Assembly: GCF_000218565.1 (NCBI RefSeq)
Contig: NC_015684.1
Coordinates: 2,108,001-2,172,000, forward strand
DNA length: 64,000 nt
DNA from: Afipia carboxidovorans OM5
Lineage (GTDB): Bacteria; Pseudomonadota; Alphaproteobacteria; Rhizobiales; Xanthobacteraceae
Direction: 5' to 3'
Numbering within the stretch: position 1 is the stretch's first letter; each line of letters starts with the position of its first letter. Both the position numbers and the translations under genes were made by a program. Shown piece after piece: positions 34,327 through 44,000 of the stretch. Below the pieces are notes generated by a model. That model worked only from the letters and a program-made list of their open reading frames with translations. It was not told where the DNA came from and made no database searches.

Positions 34327-35994
34327 ATGAAATTTATTTTCACGACGTCATTGCTTGCGCTTGCGCTTGGCTTGTCCGCTGCTCATGCGGAACCTTTCTC
34401 GATCAACGATGCGCTGCGACAGGCCATTCAAACGAATCCCGGTGTTGGCGAAGCGTCAGCGAATCGCCGCGCGACGGAAAGCGAGCTGCGGCAGACGCAA
34501 GGCACGCTGCTTCCCCAGATCCGTCTCGAGGCTAACGCAGGCCCGGAGCGGTTTACGCAAAACGTCGTGCCCGCACCGACCGGCAGCGGCACATGGATGC
34601 ACGGCCGCGAAGGTTCCGTCGTCATCCGCCAGTTGCTGTTCGATGGCTTCGCCTCGATCAACGACGTCTGGCGCCAGACCGCGCGCGTCAACGCCTCCGC
34701 CTATCGTGTGCGTGAGCGCACCGAGCTGATCGCGCTCGACGCCGCCGAAGCCTATATCGATGTCGTCCGCTACGCCCGCCTCGTCGAGCTCGCACGGCAG
34801 AACGTCGCCAACCACCAGAGCATCTTCAGCAACGTCCGCTCCCGCTACGAAGGCGGCCGCTCCGGCGAGGGCGATCTGCAGCAGGCGCTGGAGCGCGTGG
34901 AATCGGCCAAGGCTGCGCTTGCCGAATTCGAACGCAGCCAGGAAGACGCTCGCGCAAAGTATCGCAAGGTCGTGGGCCTCGAAGCCTTCAACCTGCGCTT
35001 CCCCGGCCCGCTGCGGGGCATGCCGCCGAGCAAGGATGCCTCGCTCGCCGTTGCCGTTCGCCACAACGCAACGCTGCAGGCCGCGCAGGCCGACACCGAC
35101 GCCGCGCGCCATGCGTTCCATTCGACCGCCGGCGCGTTCGTGCCGACCGTGTCGCTCGAAGGCCGTGCCTCGCGCGGCATCAACTCCAACACCTATGTCG
35201 GCCGTCGCGACGACGTCTCCGGCAAGGTCGTGATGTCGTGGGACATCTTCCGTGGCGGTCAGGATACCTGGCGGCGCACCGAAATGGCGGAGCGCTACAA
35301 CGAGCAGACCATGCGCCACGCAAGGCTGCAGCGCGACGCTCTTGAATCGATCGACAAGGCCTGGTCCGCGCGCACCATCACCGTGTCCCGCGCCGCCGCC
35401 CTGACCCGTCAGCTCGCCGCCGACCGCAAGGCGATCGACGCCTATCGCAAGGAATATGAGCTCGGCCAGCGCTCGCTGATCGACCTGCTCAATGCCGAGA
35501 ACCAGTACTTCAACGCTGCGGTGTCGCTCACCTCGGCGCGCGGCGTCATCGTCTTCGCCGACTACCAGCTCCTCGCGGCGATGGGCACCCTCCTCGACTA
35601 TCTGAAGGCGCCACCGCCGGTTGAGGCAGCGCCGCTCGACCACCTCGCCTTCGGCCCGTTCCCGATCAAGCTCACGCCGTTCGTCTTCAAGCTGCCGCCG
35701 ACGGGATCGAACCCGATCAACGCCGCTGGTGCGCCCACGGCGGTTCCCTATACGCCAGAGGCAGGCGCGATCGTGAACTCCGGCGAACGCTGGCAAACCT
35801 GGTCCACGACCCCGACGATCCAGGGCAATCCGACCTGGCTGCAGCCAAACCGCCAGGCTCCCCGGCCGGTGGACACGCGTTCCTCAATCGAGGGAACTTC
35901 AGGACGGGCGCTGTCCTTCGCCACGGTGGAGTTCAGCGACAATCACATCGTGACGCCCGACTGGTTCAACATGGCCACGCGAAGTGTGCGTTAA
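34327..35994 (+). CDS. TolC-family outer-membrane protein of the type I secretion system (LapE-like)
   Basis: 555 residues from the ATG at 34327, with TGGGGA upstream and a signal peptide (MKFIFTTSLLALALGLSAAHA). The body has the TolC pattern of type I secretion channels: SINDALRQAIQTNPGVGEASANRRATESELRQTQGTLLPQI, RQLLFDGFASINDVWR, ALDAAEAYIDVVRYARLVELARQNV, and the second half ending ELGQRSLIDLLNAENQYFNAAVSLTSARG. After about residue 425 a Pro/Thr-rich tail of some 110 residues is not part of the barrel. It is the outer-membrane pore for the adhesin at 41031-50897. First gene of the plus-strand secretion cluster. Confidence 0.92.
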   Translation: MKFIFTTSLLALALGLSAAHAEPFSINDALRQAIQTNPGVGEASANRRATESELRQTQGTLLPQIRLEANAGPERFTQNVVPAPTGSGTWMHGREGSVVIRQLLFDGFASINDVWRQTARVNASAYRVRERTELIALDAAEAYIDVVRYARLVELARQNVANHQSIFSNVRSRYEGGRSGEGDLQQALERVESAKAALAEFERSQEDARAKYRKVVGLEAFNLRFPGPLRGMPPSKDASLAVAVRHNATLQAAQADTDAARHAFHSTAGAFVPTVSLEGRASRGINSNTYVGRRDDVSGKVVMSWDIFRGGQDTWRRTEMAERYNEQTMRHARLQRDALESIDKAWSARTITVSRAAALTRQLAADRKAIDAYRKEYELGQRSLIDLLNAENQYFNAAVSLTSARGVIVFADYQLLAAMGTLLDYLKAPPPVEAAPLDHLAFGPFPIKLTPFVFKLPPTGSNPINAAGAPTAVPYTPEAGAIVNSGERWQTWSTTPTIQGNPTWLQPNRQAPRPVDTRSSIEGTSGRALSFATVEFSDNHIVTPDWFNMATRSVR

Positions 35995-36232
35995 TACTAA
36001 TCCGGCGCATTAAGACTAATCCGTAAGGCTAACCGTAGAAACGCAGATTCGGTTAACTCCTTCGGCCGCAGAAAAGCTAAAATACTATTTAAATACTCGG
36101 ATAATCGGATCGCCAGCGGTTCGTGCAGCCAGAGCTTTTTAGTCCGGACCCCGTGAATGAGGCCGGAGCGTCATCGCCAAAAGCGGCAGAACATTTGACT
36201 GCCAAGACAGGCCCTTTCGAAGGACCACAACT

Positions 36233-38449
36233 GTGAATCTGCAGGCGCGCGAAACGATCCAGTCCGGGCAACCGGTCCAGTCGCCGCTTGTCGACATGCC
36301 GCCGGAGCACGATTCCTTTTCCGACGCGCTGCTCTACATCGCCGCTCATCATGGCCGCGCCATCACCCGCGATGCGTTGATCGCCGGCCTCCCGATCGAA
36401 AACAACGCCCTCACGCCGAACCTGTTTGCGCGCGCCGCAGGCCGCGCGGGCCTCGAGGTCGAAGCGGTCAAGCGTGCGCTCGGCGACATTCCCTCGCTGG
36501 TCTTGCCCGCGGTGCTCGTGTTCAACAACCGCACCACACGCGTGCTGACGGCAACCGACGGCACGTCCGTCGAGATCGTCGATCCATCGACCCGCAAGCG
36601 CGAACGGCATTCGATCCAGGAGATCGAGCGCGACTACCTCGGCTACGCATTCCTGCTCCGGCCCTCCACGATGACGACGGACCGCGTCGCCGCGGCGGGC
36701 GGCGTGCCGGGCACGCACTGGTTCTGGTCGGTGGTGCGCCGCTTCGGCGCGAACTATCGCCATGTCGCTCTCGCCGCCTTCATCGTCAACATGCTGGCGC
36801 TCGCAGCACCCCTATTCGTGATGAACGTCTACGACCGCGTGGTGCCGAACGGCGCCATTCCCTCGCTGATCGCGCTCGCGATCGGCCTCGGCCTCGCAAT
36901 CGTGTTCGACTTCGTGCTGCGTACGGTGCGCGCGCGCATCATCGACATCACCGGCAAGAAGATCGACGTGGTGCTTGCCGCCGAGATCTTCGAGCACATC
37001 CTGTCGATCAAGATGGCGCAGCGCCCGCAATCGGTCGGCATTCTCGCCAACCAGATGCGCGACTTCGAGGCGGTGCGTGACTTCTTCACATCCGGCACCG
37101 TGGTCTCAGCGACGGACCTGCTGTTCGCGCTGCTTTTCATTATCGTTCTCTTCCTCATCGCCGGGCCGCTCGCCTGGATTCCGCTGATCGTGCTGCCGAT
37201 CATGATCCTGGTCGGCGTCATCCTGCAGCGCCCGCTCAACGACGCCGTCAATCGTCTGCAGGCTGAATCCTCCGCCCGCCACGGCGTGCTGGTCGAAAGC
37301 CTGTCCTACATCGAAACCGTCCGCGCTTCCGGCGCCGAGGCCAAGATGCAGAACGCATGGGAGCGCTCGGTCGCCGCGACCGCACGCTCGGGCGAGGACG
37401 TGCACTTCTGGTCGACGCTGTCACTCACCGCCGCGAGCACGGCGCAGCAGCTCACCAGCATGATGATGATCGTGGTCGGCGTCTTCCTCATCCTCGACGG
37501 CAAGCTGTCGATGGGCGCGCTGATCGCCGCCAATATGCTGGGCGGCCGCGTGCTCGCGCCGATCGCAGGGATCGCGACCGTCATCACCCGCGCGACGCAG
37601 ACCATCGTGTCGATGCGCGCCATCGACACGCTGATGGCGCTGGAACGCGAACGGCCGATCGGGCGCACCTTCATTGCGCGCGAGGTGAAGGGTGAATCCA
37701 TCACCTTCGACGGCGTGCGCTTCAAGTATCCGAACGCCTCGGTGAACGCGCTCGACGGCGTGTCCTTCCGGATCAATCCGGGCGAACGCGTCGGTATCAT
37801 CGGCCGCATCGGCTCCGGCAAGACCACGGTCGGCCGCCTGATCTCCGGCTTCTATCAGCCCGATGAAGGCCGCGTGCTGATGGACGGCGTCGATCTGCGG
37901 CAGTTCGATCCGGCCGATCTGCGGCGCGGCGTCGGCTTCGTGCTGCAGGATACCGACCTGTTCTTCGGCAAGCTCCGTGACAACATCGCACTCGGTTACC
38001 CGGCGGCGACAGATGCGGAGATCATCGAAGCCGCACAGTTAGCCGGCGTCGAGCAGTTCGCCGCACACCATCCGCTCGGCTACGACCTGCCGATTGCCGA
38101 GGGCGGCCGCAGCCTCTCAGGCGGCCAGAAGCAAGCAATCGGGCTGGCGCGTGCGCTGATCCGCAAGCCGAAGGTGCTGTTCCTCGACGAGCCAACCGCG
38201 CATTTTGACACCCGCAGCGAAGCTGAATTCCTCGAGCGGCTGAAGACGCTGAAGCAGCGCGACATCACCATCATCGTGTCCACGCACCGCTTCTCCCTGC
38301 TCTCGCTGGTCGATCGCCTTCTGGTGTTCGAACAGGGCAAGCTCGTTCTCGACGGCCCGCGCGATCTTGTCATCGCGCGCCTGCAGAACACCAAGGCGCA
38401 CCCCGCCGCCAAACCGCATCCGCAACCGGCGCCCCATGCAAAGCTCTGA
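36233..38449 (+). CDS. Type I secretion ABC transporter/permease (LapB-like)
   Basis: 738 residues from a GTG with AAGGA upstream. Order: N-terminal C39-like domain (about 25-150) that has no Cys, hence a degenerate, non-cleaving adhesin-docking domain; six membrane helices (about 170-440); nucleotide-binding domain with GRIGSGKTT (about 522), LSGGQKQA (about 628), VLFLDEPTAHFD (about 648) and VSTHRFSLL. Note an Arg-Ile before GSGKTT in place of the usual ...GxxG. LapB, RTX-type and BTLCP-linked transporters share this layout. It overlaps the adaptor gene by 14 bases. Exports the giant adhesin. Confidence 0.93.
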   Translation: MNLQARETIQSGQPVQSPLVDMPPEHDSFSDALLYIAAHHGRAITRDALIAGLPIENNALTPNLFARAAGRAGLEVEAVKRALGDIPSLVLPAVLVFNNRTTRVLTATDGTSVEIVDPSTRKRERHSIQEIERDYLGYAFLLRPSTMTTDRVAAAGGVPGTHWFWSVVRRFGANYRHVALAAFIVNMLALAAPLFVMNVYDRVVPNGAIPSLIALAIGLGLAIVFDFVLRTVRARIIDITGKKIDVVLAAEIFEHILSIKMAQRPQSVGILANQMRDFEAVRDFFTSGTVVSATDLLFALLFIIVLFLIAGPLAWIPLIVLPIMILVGVILQRPLNDAVNRLQAESSARHGVLVESLSYIETVRASGAEAKMQNAWERSVAATARSGEDVHFWSTLSLTAASTAQQLTSMMMIVVGVFLILDGKLSMGALIAANMLGGRVLAPIAGIATVITRATQTIVSMRAIDTLMALERERPIGRTFIAREVKGESITFDGVRFKYPNASVNALDGVSFRINPGERVGIIGRIGSGKTTVGRLISGFYQPDEGRVLMDGVDLRQFDPADLRRGVGFVLQDTDLFFGKLRDNIALGYPAATDAEIIEAAQLAGVEQFAAHHPLGYDLPIAEGGRSLSGGQKQAIGLARALIRKPKVLFLDEPTAHFDTRSEAEFLERLKTLKQRDITIIVSTHRFSLLSLVDRLLVFEQGKLVLDGPRDLVIARLQNTKAHPAAKPHPQPAPHAKL

Positions 38450-39689
38450 CTTCTCGTTCGCCAACGATGTTCGCGCGGCGGCGGAGCTCAAGACGCCGCG
38501 TGCCTCCTTGATCCTGCTCGCCACCAGCATTGCGCTTCTGGTCGTCGGCGTGATCTGGGCGCACTTCGCGGTGCTCGACGAAGTGAAGCGCGGCAACGCC
38601 CGCGTCATTCCCTCGCGGCAATTGCAGGTGGTGCAGAGCCTCGAAGGCGGCATCGTGCAGGAAATCCTGGTGCAGGAAGGCGATATCGTCAAACAGGGCC
38701 AGGTGCTGATGCGGATCGACGACACCAAGTTCCTTGCCGATCTCGGCGAGGTGCGTGAGCGTCGCCTTGCCAATGCCGCGCGCGTCGCTCGCCTCGAAGC
38801 CGAGGTGCAGGGCCTGCCGAAACCTTCCTTCCCGGAAGCGCTCGCCGAGCGCGCGCCGCAGATCGTGCAGACCGAACAGAATGTATTCGACGCCCGGGCC
38901 CAGAAGCTCGCGCAGGATATCGACGTGCTCGCCCAGCAGGAGACGCGGCTGACGGAGTCTTTAAAACTACTGAGCCGTGAGGTCGAACTCACCCGTCACC
39001 TGTATACGCAGAAGGTCGTGCCCGAGATCGAGATGCTCCGGCTGCAGCGTCAGGCGTCCGACATGCGCGGGCAGTTGGCGGAGACGCAATCGCGCATCGC
39101 CAATGCGCGCGCCGCTTTCCGCTCTCAGGCCGAGGAAGATCTGGCAAAATCGCGCGCCGACCTCGCCGTGCTGGAGGAAACCACCAAGTCAGCACAAGAC
39201 CGTGTGCGGCGCGCCGATCTCAAATCGCCCGTCAATGGCATCATCAACAAGCTCAACGTCACCACGGTCGGTGCCGTGGTGCAGCCCGGCGCCAACCTGA
39301 TGGATATCGTGCCGCTCGACGACACGCTTCTGGTCGAGGGACGCATCCGCCCGCAGGATATCGCCTTCATCCGTCCGCAGCAGAATGCGGTGGTGAAGAT
39401 CACCGCTTATGATTCCTCGGTCTACGGTTCTCTGAAGGGCAAGGTCGAGCGCATCAGCGCCGATTCCATCGTTGACGAGAAATCCGATCAACGCGGCGAG
39501 AAGGGCGAGAGCTTCTATCGCGTCATCATCCGCACCGAGAAGAACCACCTCGGCAGCACGGAAAACCCGCTCCCGATCATTCCCGGCATGGTCGCAACGG
39601 TGGAAGTGCAGACCGGCGAGAAGTCGGTGCTCGACTACATGCTCAAGCCCGCGCGCATGTTGCGCGACGAGGCATTACGCGAACACTGA
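38436..39689 (+). CDS. HlyD-family type I secretion adaptor (LapC-like)
   Basis: 417 residues from the ATG at 38436; the upstream frame from 38367 is the end of the transporter gene. One N-terminal helix (SLILLATSIALLVVGVIWAHFAVLD), then the lipoyl-type segment VVQSLEGGIVQEILVQEGDIVKQGQVLMRIDD, a long coiled-coil region (about 95-270), and the second lipoyl half RRADLKSPVNGIINKLNVTTVGAVVQPG. Periplasmic bridge between the ABC transporter and the TolC-like channel. Its start lies 14 bases inside the transporter gene, so translation is coupled. Confidence 0.93.
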   Translation: MQSSDFSFANDVRAAAELKTPRASLILLATSIALLVVGVIWAHFAVLDEVKRGNARVIPSRQLQVVQSLEGGIVQEILVQEGDIVKQGQVLMRIDDTKFLADLGEVRERRLANAARVARLEAEVQGLPKPSFPEALAERAPQIVQTEQNVFDARAQKLAQDIDVLAQQETRLTESLKLLSREVELTRHLYTQKVVPEIEMLRLQRQASDMRGQLAETQSRIANARAAFRSQAEEDLAKSRADLAVLEETTKSAQDRVRRADLKSPVNGIINKLNVTTVGAVVQPGANLMDIVPLDDTLLVEGRIRPQDIAFIRPQQNAVVKITAYDSSVYGSLKGKVERISADSIVDEKSDQRGEKGESFYRVIIRTEKNHLGSTENPLPIIPGMVATVEVQTGEKSVLDYMLKPARMLRDEALREH

Positions 39690-39749
39690 CGCCAGCCCCG
39701 TGAACCCAACTTCGTTCAAATTTTAAGGAAATTGTTCGGTTAAATCCGA

Positions 39750-39767
39750 GCGGCTTTGCAAAGCCGC
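39750..39767. repeat. Perfect 18-base palindrome
   Basis: GCGGCTTTGCAAAGCCGC, sixty bases after the adaptor gene. It could fold as a hairpin after the LapC-like gene, but no run of T follows, so a terminator role is doubtful. Confidence 0.4.
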
Positions 39768-39798
39768 GATTGACCGCGCTTGCGACAATAGCCGCGCA

Positions 39799-39816
39799 GG
39801 TTAAGCCGATTTAACC
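39799..39816. promoter_or_regulatory. GGTTAA-N6-TTAACC dyad before the lapG-like gene
   Basis: A perfect dyad with GCCGAT spacer, 100 bases before the protease ATG. Same form as at 34295-34312 and 51062-51079. Candidate shared operator of the adhesin system; CtrA-like in half-site but with a six-base spacer. Confidence 0.4.
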
Positions 39817-39915
39817 GCTGCGAAGCGGCACGCCCGTATCACTGGTCCCGAAAAGACGGGATGCAGGATCGCCGCAACAACGACGACCGCAAGTCCCGCA
39901 ACACGGGACGTCAGA

Positions 39916-40959
39916 ATGTCGTCGACTTTGAAAGCGTCGAAGCCGCTCGCCGCCGGCGCGGTCTTGCTGGGCAGCGTGCTGTGGCTCGCGGGTACGGTCA
40001 CGGAAACGAAGGCCGGCGCGCGCGATGTGCGCGCAAGCGATCATGTCCTGCGCTTCGACGAAGCGCCCCTTGCCGCGCCGCAGGCCAAATTCTTCACCAT
40101 CAACGGTGTGCTCGCCAAGCTCGACGCCCAGCGCAACGGCAAGCCGACGACTAACACCAGTCGTGACACCGTCGGCGACGTCGAACTCGCAGCACTCACG
40201 CCGGACGGCATTGCAACCGATACACCGCCGATCCAGATCACGCCGACAGTCGGCCCTGAGCCGTTCGGCCTCTTCGTCTTCCGCGCGCCGGAAGGCACGC
40301 TGTGGCGCAAATGGCGCGGCGTTGCCGCCGATATGGCAAAGGACCATGACAGTCTTGCCCGCTGCAGCTATGACGCGGCCACCTGCTCTCCCGCCGCCGC
40401 GCGGTTTGCGCGCCTCGTGACATCGGCCAAGGCAAAGAGCGGCCGCGCGCAGCTCGAGGATATCAATCAGGGCGTCAATCTCTCGATCCGTTACGTCAAC
40501 GACACCATGCAGCACGGCGTGCCCGACCGCTGGAGTTCGGCGCTGGCGTCATTCACGACCGGCGCAGGCGACTGCGAGGATTATGCCATCGCCAAATACG
40601 CCGCCTTGCGCGAGGCCGGATACGCCGCGGAGACACTGCGCCTCGTTCTGGTGCGTGACCGCGCGGTGCGGCAGGACCACGCCGTGCTTGCCGTTCGCCA
40701 CGAGGACAAGTGGCTCATCATGGACAACCGTAGCGCGCGGCTGCGTGAAGACAGCGAAATCTCGTCGTTCACGCCGTTGTTCGCGATCAACGAACGCGGT
40801 GTGCAGCTTTTTGCCGTGCCCTATGCAAACCGCGACACGGATGGCGCTTCCGATGCATCACCCGCAACCGATGCGCTGGGGACGATGGCATGGACCGGCT
40901 CGGACACCGCCGCCACACCCGCGGGCGGCGCGATCGGCGAACGACCCCTGTTGATGTGA
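39916..40959 (+). CDS. lapG: Transglutaminase-like cysteine protease (BTLCP; LapG-like)
   Basis: 347 residues. N-terminal signal/anchor (LAAGAVLLGSVLWLAGTVTETKAGA), then the bacterial transglutaminase-like cysteine protease domain: Cys220 in TGAGDCEDYAIAKYAAL, His255 in RQDHAVLAV, and Asp270 in LIMDNRSARL make the expected triad. Such periplasmic proteases cut large adhesins after a di-alanine in their N-terminal retention module and release them from the cell. The partner adhesin gene converges on it from the other strand and has a Pro-Ala-Ala-Gly site at residues 120-123. In Pseudomonas, LapD with bound c-di-GMP holds LapG inactive; no LapD is in the window. Residues 305-347 are a low-complexity tail. 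Confidence 0.9.
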   Translation: MSSTLKASKPLAAGAVLLGSVLWLAGTVTETKAGARDVRASDHVLRFDEAPLAAPQAKFFTINGVLAKLDAQRNGKPTTNTSRDTVGDVELAALTPDGIATDTPPIQITPTVGPEPFGLFVFRAPEGTLWRKWRGVAADMAKDHDSLARCSYDAATCSPAAARFARLVTSAKAKSGRAQLEDINQGVNLSIRYVNDTMQHGVPDRWSSALASFTTGAGDCEDYAIAKYAALREAGYAAETLRLVLVRDRAVRQDHAVLAVRHEDKWLIMDNRSARLREDSEISSFTPLFAINERGVQLFAVPYANRDTDGASDASPATDALGTMAWTGSDTAATPAGGAIGERPLLM

Positions 40960-40982
40960 GCAACCTTCGTTGCCTCAAAGCA

Positions 40983-41016
40983 GAACGGCCGCCCATCAGG
41001 CGGCCGTTCTTTCTTT
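40983..41016. terminator. Bidirectional rho-independent terminator
   Basis: A perfect 11 bp stem (GAACGGCCGCC with GGCGGCCGTTC) and a five-base loop, followed by TTTCTTT on the plus strand; the minus strand has a weaker T-rich follow-up (TGCTTTG). It lies between the 3' ends of the convergent protease and adhesin genes, so it can end both transcripts. Confidence 0.85.
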
Positions 41017-41030
41017 CACATGGAGTGCTC

Positions 41031-44000
41031 TTACACCATAGCGGAGATGGTTGCCTGATGGATGGCATGGTCGTCCAGGATAACCTTGATGGATTCTCCC
41101 GCGCTAACACCGGTCAGTGTGGCGACATTCTGCCAATTGCTACCACTACCGTGGACATCAACCTGAAGCATTGCGCTTCCGCTCACATCCGTAACCCGAA
41201 CGTAGTCGCTCGCATTGTGAGACCCAGGCGCGCTGAACACGCTATCGAGAAGGCCGGACAAGTCGATTCTGTCACCCTCGCTCGCATCAAACGAGCCTGA
41301 ACCACGATTATAATCGTGAATGGTATCGACATTGGACGAGCCGAATTCGGCAAACACAAACGTATCAGCGCCACGGCCGCCGTACAGATTGTCTTTTCCG
41401 AGACCTCCAATAAGCGTGTCATTGCCGAGATCACCGAAAAGGTTATCGCCACTTCCCCCGCCAATAAGCGTGTCGTCACCCTTGCCGCCAAAGAGCTGGT
41501 CTGACGCAGCCCCGCCAATCAAAAGATTCGGCGAGGTGTCGGACCCGAGATCGGGATAATAGGCAGAGTCTGCATGTAGATTACTGCCTCCGATGTTGTT
41601 GATGAGAACGTCAGCGCCGCCATAACCGTAAAGATTCACTCCCGACAGATGGTCATTATTTTCAATAATGATCTGTGCATCGTCCGTGCTGACCAGCGCG
41701 TTCGGACCATCCTTCCAGGTGTCGACCCTGGTCACATGAGCTGTAGCGGTAACCGAGTTATGTCCATCGGAGATCGTGTAAGTGAAATCTCCCGACTGGG
41801 GCGCATTGCCGGTCAGCTGAAAGCTTATCGTTTGACCATCGCTCGATAGCGAAACATGAGATCCAGACACGCCCGTCACACTTAGCGTATCCCCTTCAGG
41901 ATCGGTTTGATTCCACAACAGGGCAGCCACGGGAATCAGAAATGCCGATGCGTCGTGTTGGTCAACAATGATATTGGTCGTGTTATGAGACGGTGCCTGA
42001 TTGTTCGCATCGAGACTGATCGTCAGAACCGCCGAAGAGTGGTCGGTGTCGCCATCTGTCAGGGTGTAAGTGAACGTATCCGTTCCGGCACCGGTGGCGG
42101 ATGAGTTGCGGGTGTAGGTGTAGTTCCCATCTTTATCGATGACGAGCGTGCCGTACTGACCCTGCACCTCGAACACATTGGTGACGGGATCGAGCGTCGC
42201 ATCGATCAACCCGTTGTATCCCATCACCTGGGTGACATGCGCACCGTCCGCACCCAACGTATCCACACCCACATGCGCCGGGCTGGTATCGCCGGTTATG
42301 ACGTTGCCAGTCGCCTCCACGCCAACGCCAACCGATGCAAAATCGGGAGATGCGCTCGGCGTATCGTCGACGATATCGATCGTCAGCGTGGCTGCATCTG
42401 CGTTGTGGTCGGCATCTGTGATAACGACACTAAAGCTGTCAGATGTATCGTCGCCTGACGTATTTGTATTCAGCTCATAGCTGTAGCCGATTGCGGTCGC
42501 CGTAATGCTGATGATCGTCAGGGTGCCGAGGCCACCTGAGCTTAGAAATTCCTGACCTGCGTGCGTGACGAGCACGCCGTCGATCGTGACATGCGAGGGT
42601 CCATCGCCCGGATTGAGGGCGATCGTACCGGTATTGATGTTGCTGCCATCGTGGCTTGAGCCGGCAGGCAGTCCTGCTTCGTCCACGGAGATCATCTCCG
42701 CCGACACCGCAGGTTCATGGTTCGTCGATTTGACATCAATGACGAAATCACCGCTTCCCAGCGTCAGCGGGTCTCCGTCGGAATCCGTCACGGTGATGAA
42801 CTGGGAGAAATCGATCGAGCGCAGCGTGCCGCCATCGATTGGCTGCAACAGCTTGAAGGTCGCCTGCCCGTCCGTTGACAGCGTCAAGGTGAAAATCACC
42901 TCTGCACCAGCCATGGCAGTAATGACATGGCCATCCGACGATATGGTGATCGACACGCCGCCATAAGCTGCGGGGTCGACGGAATTCCCCTGGGTGAAGG
43001 TCACTGCCTGCTCGGTGAAGGTCGCCAGGCTCCACGTTCCAGGCGCATCCGCCCCCATATCGACAAGCTGCGTCAGGTCGACAACCGTGTCCACGGCGTG
43101 CGGTGTCGTGGTGATCGTCGTCGTGGTTTCGATGATCGCAAGATCGTCGATCACTACGCGCCCGGCAAAGCCCTCCGGCGCCTGGATCACGAGCTTCGAA
43201 ATTTCGACGTCCACAAACTTCTGGTCCGGGTCCGATGACGCGCTATCGAAGATGCTCGTGATCACCGCCGCCGGATTGCCGCCGACGCTTTGTGCGTCGA
43301 ACGTCGCGGTCGCGACGATGTGGCCGTCCGCGTCGTAACCAATAAGGGTGACGGTCGTGGGCTCGCTGACCCACGGGCTGGCCGCCCCGTACAGGCCGAT
43401 CGCGACGCTGCCGAGTGTGAACGTCGTGCCGCTGTCCGCCTCCAGGATCAGTTCTTTTGCGCCGGTCGCCGAATCCGGTCCCTGCAGGTTGGAATTCCCG
43501 TCATGGGAGATGACTCCAACACCCGCGCCGCCGCCAGCTTGAAGATGGGCCGCGCCCAGCCCCGTCGAGGAGAAGTCGAGGGAGTGGGAGGACACCGTCG
43601 TCAACGTGAACATATCGGCTTCGTTCACCGAGCTTGTCGCGGTCTGACCGGTGAGCACCGGCACATCGTCGTCCACCAGCACCTTGAACGAGCCGCGCGC
43701 GACATCGCCGTCGGCATCCGCCGCGGTGTAGTTGAACGTAAGGGTGATGTCGTTCTCGTTGGCGCCCTTTGCGTGATCGAGCGCATCCTGCAGGACGACA
43801 CGGAACGCGCCGGCGCCATCATCCGACAGCGTGACCTCGATCACCGTGCGCTCGACACCCTCATGCGTCGCCTTGCCGACGAGCTTGGTGCCGTTGTTCT
43901 CCAGCGAGAACACGACATCGTCGCCATGCGATTTCAGCAATCCGCCGGTGATACCGACGTTGGTATTCGTGAAGGTGACGCTGCGGCCGACGCCATCCTG

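Noticed and set aside
39738..39816. Second rho-independent terminator after the adaptor gene.
   Set aside because: The palindrome at 39750 has no T-run, and the sequence beyond contains the putative operator of the protease gene.
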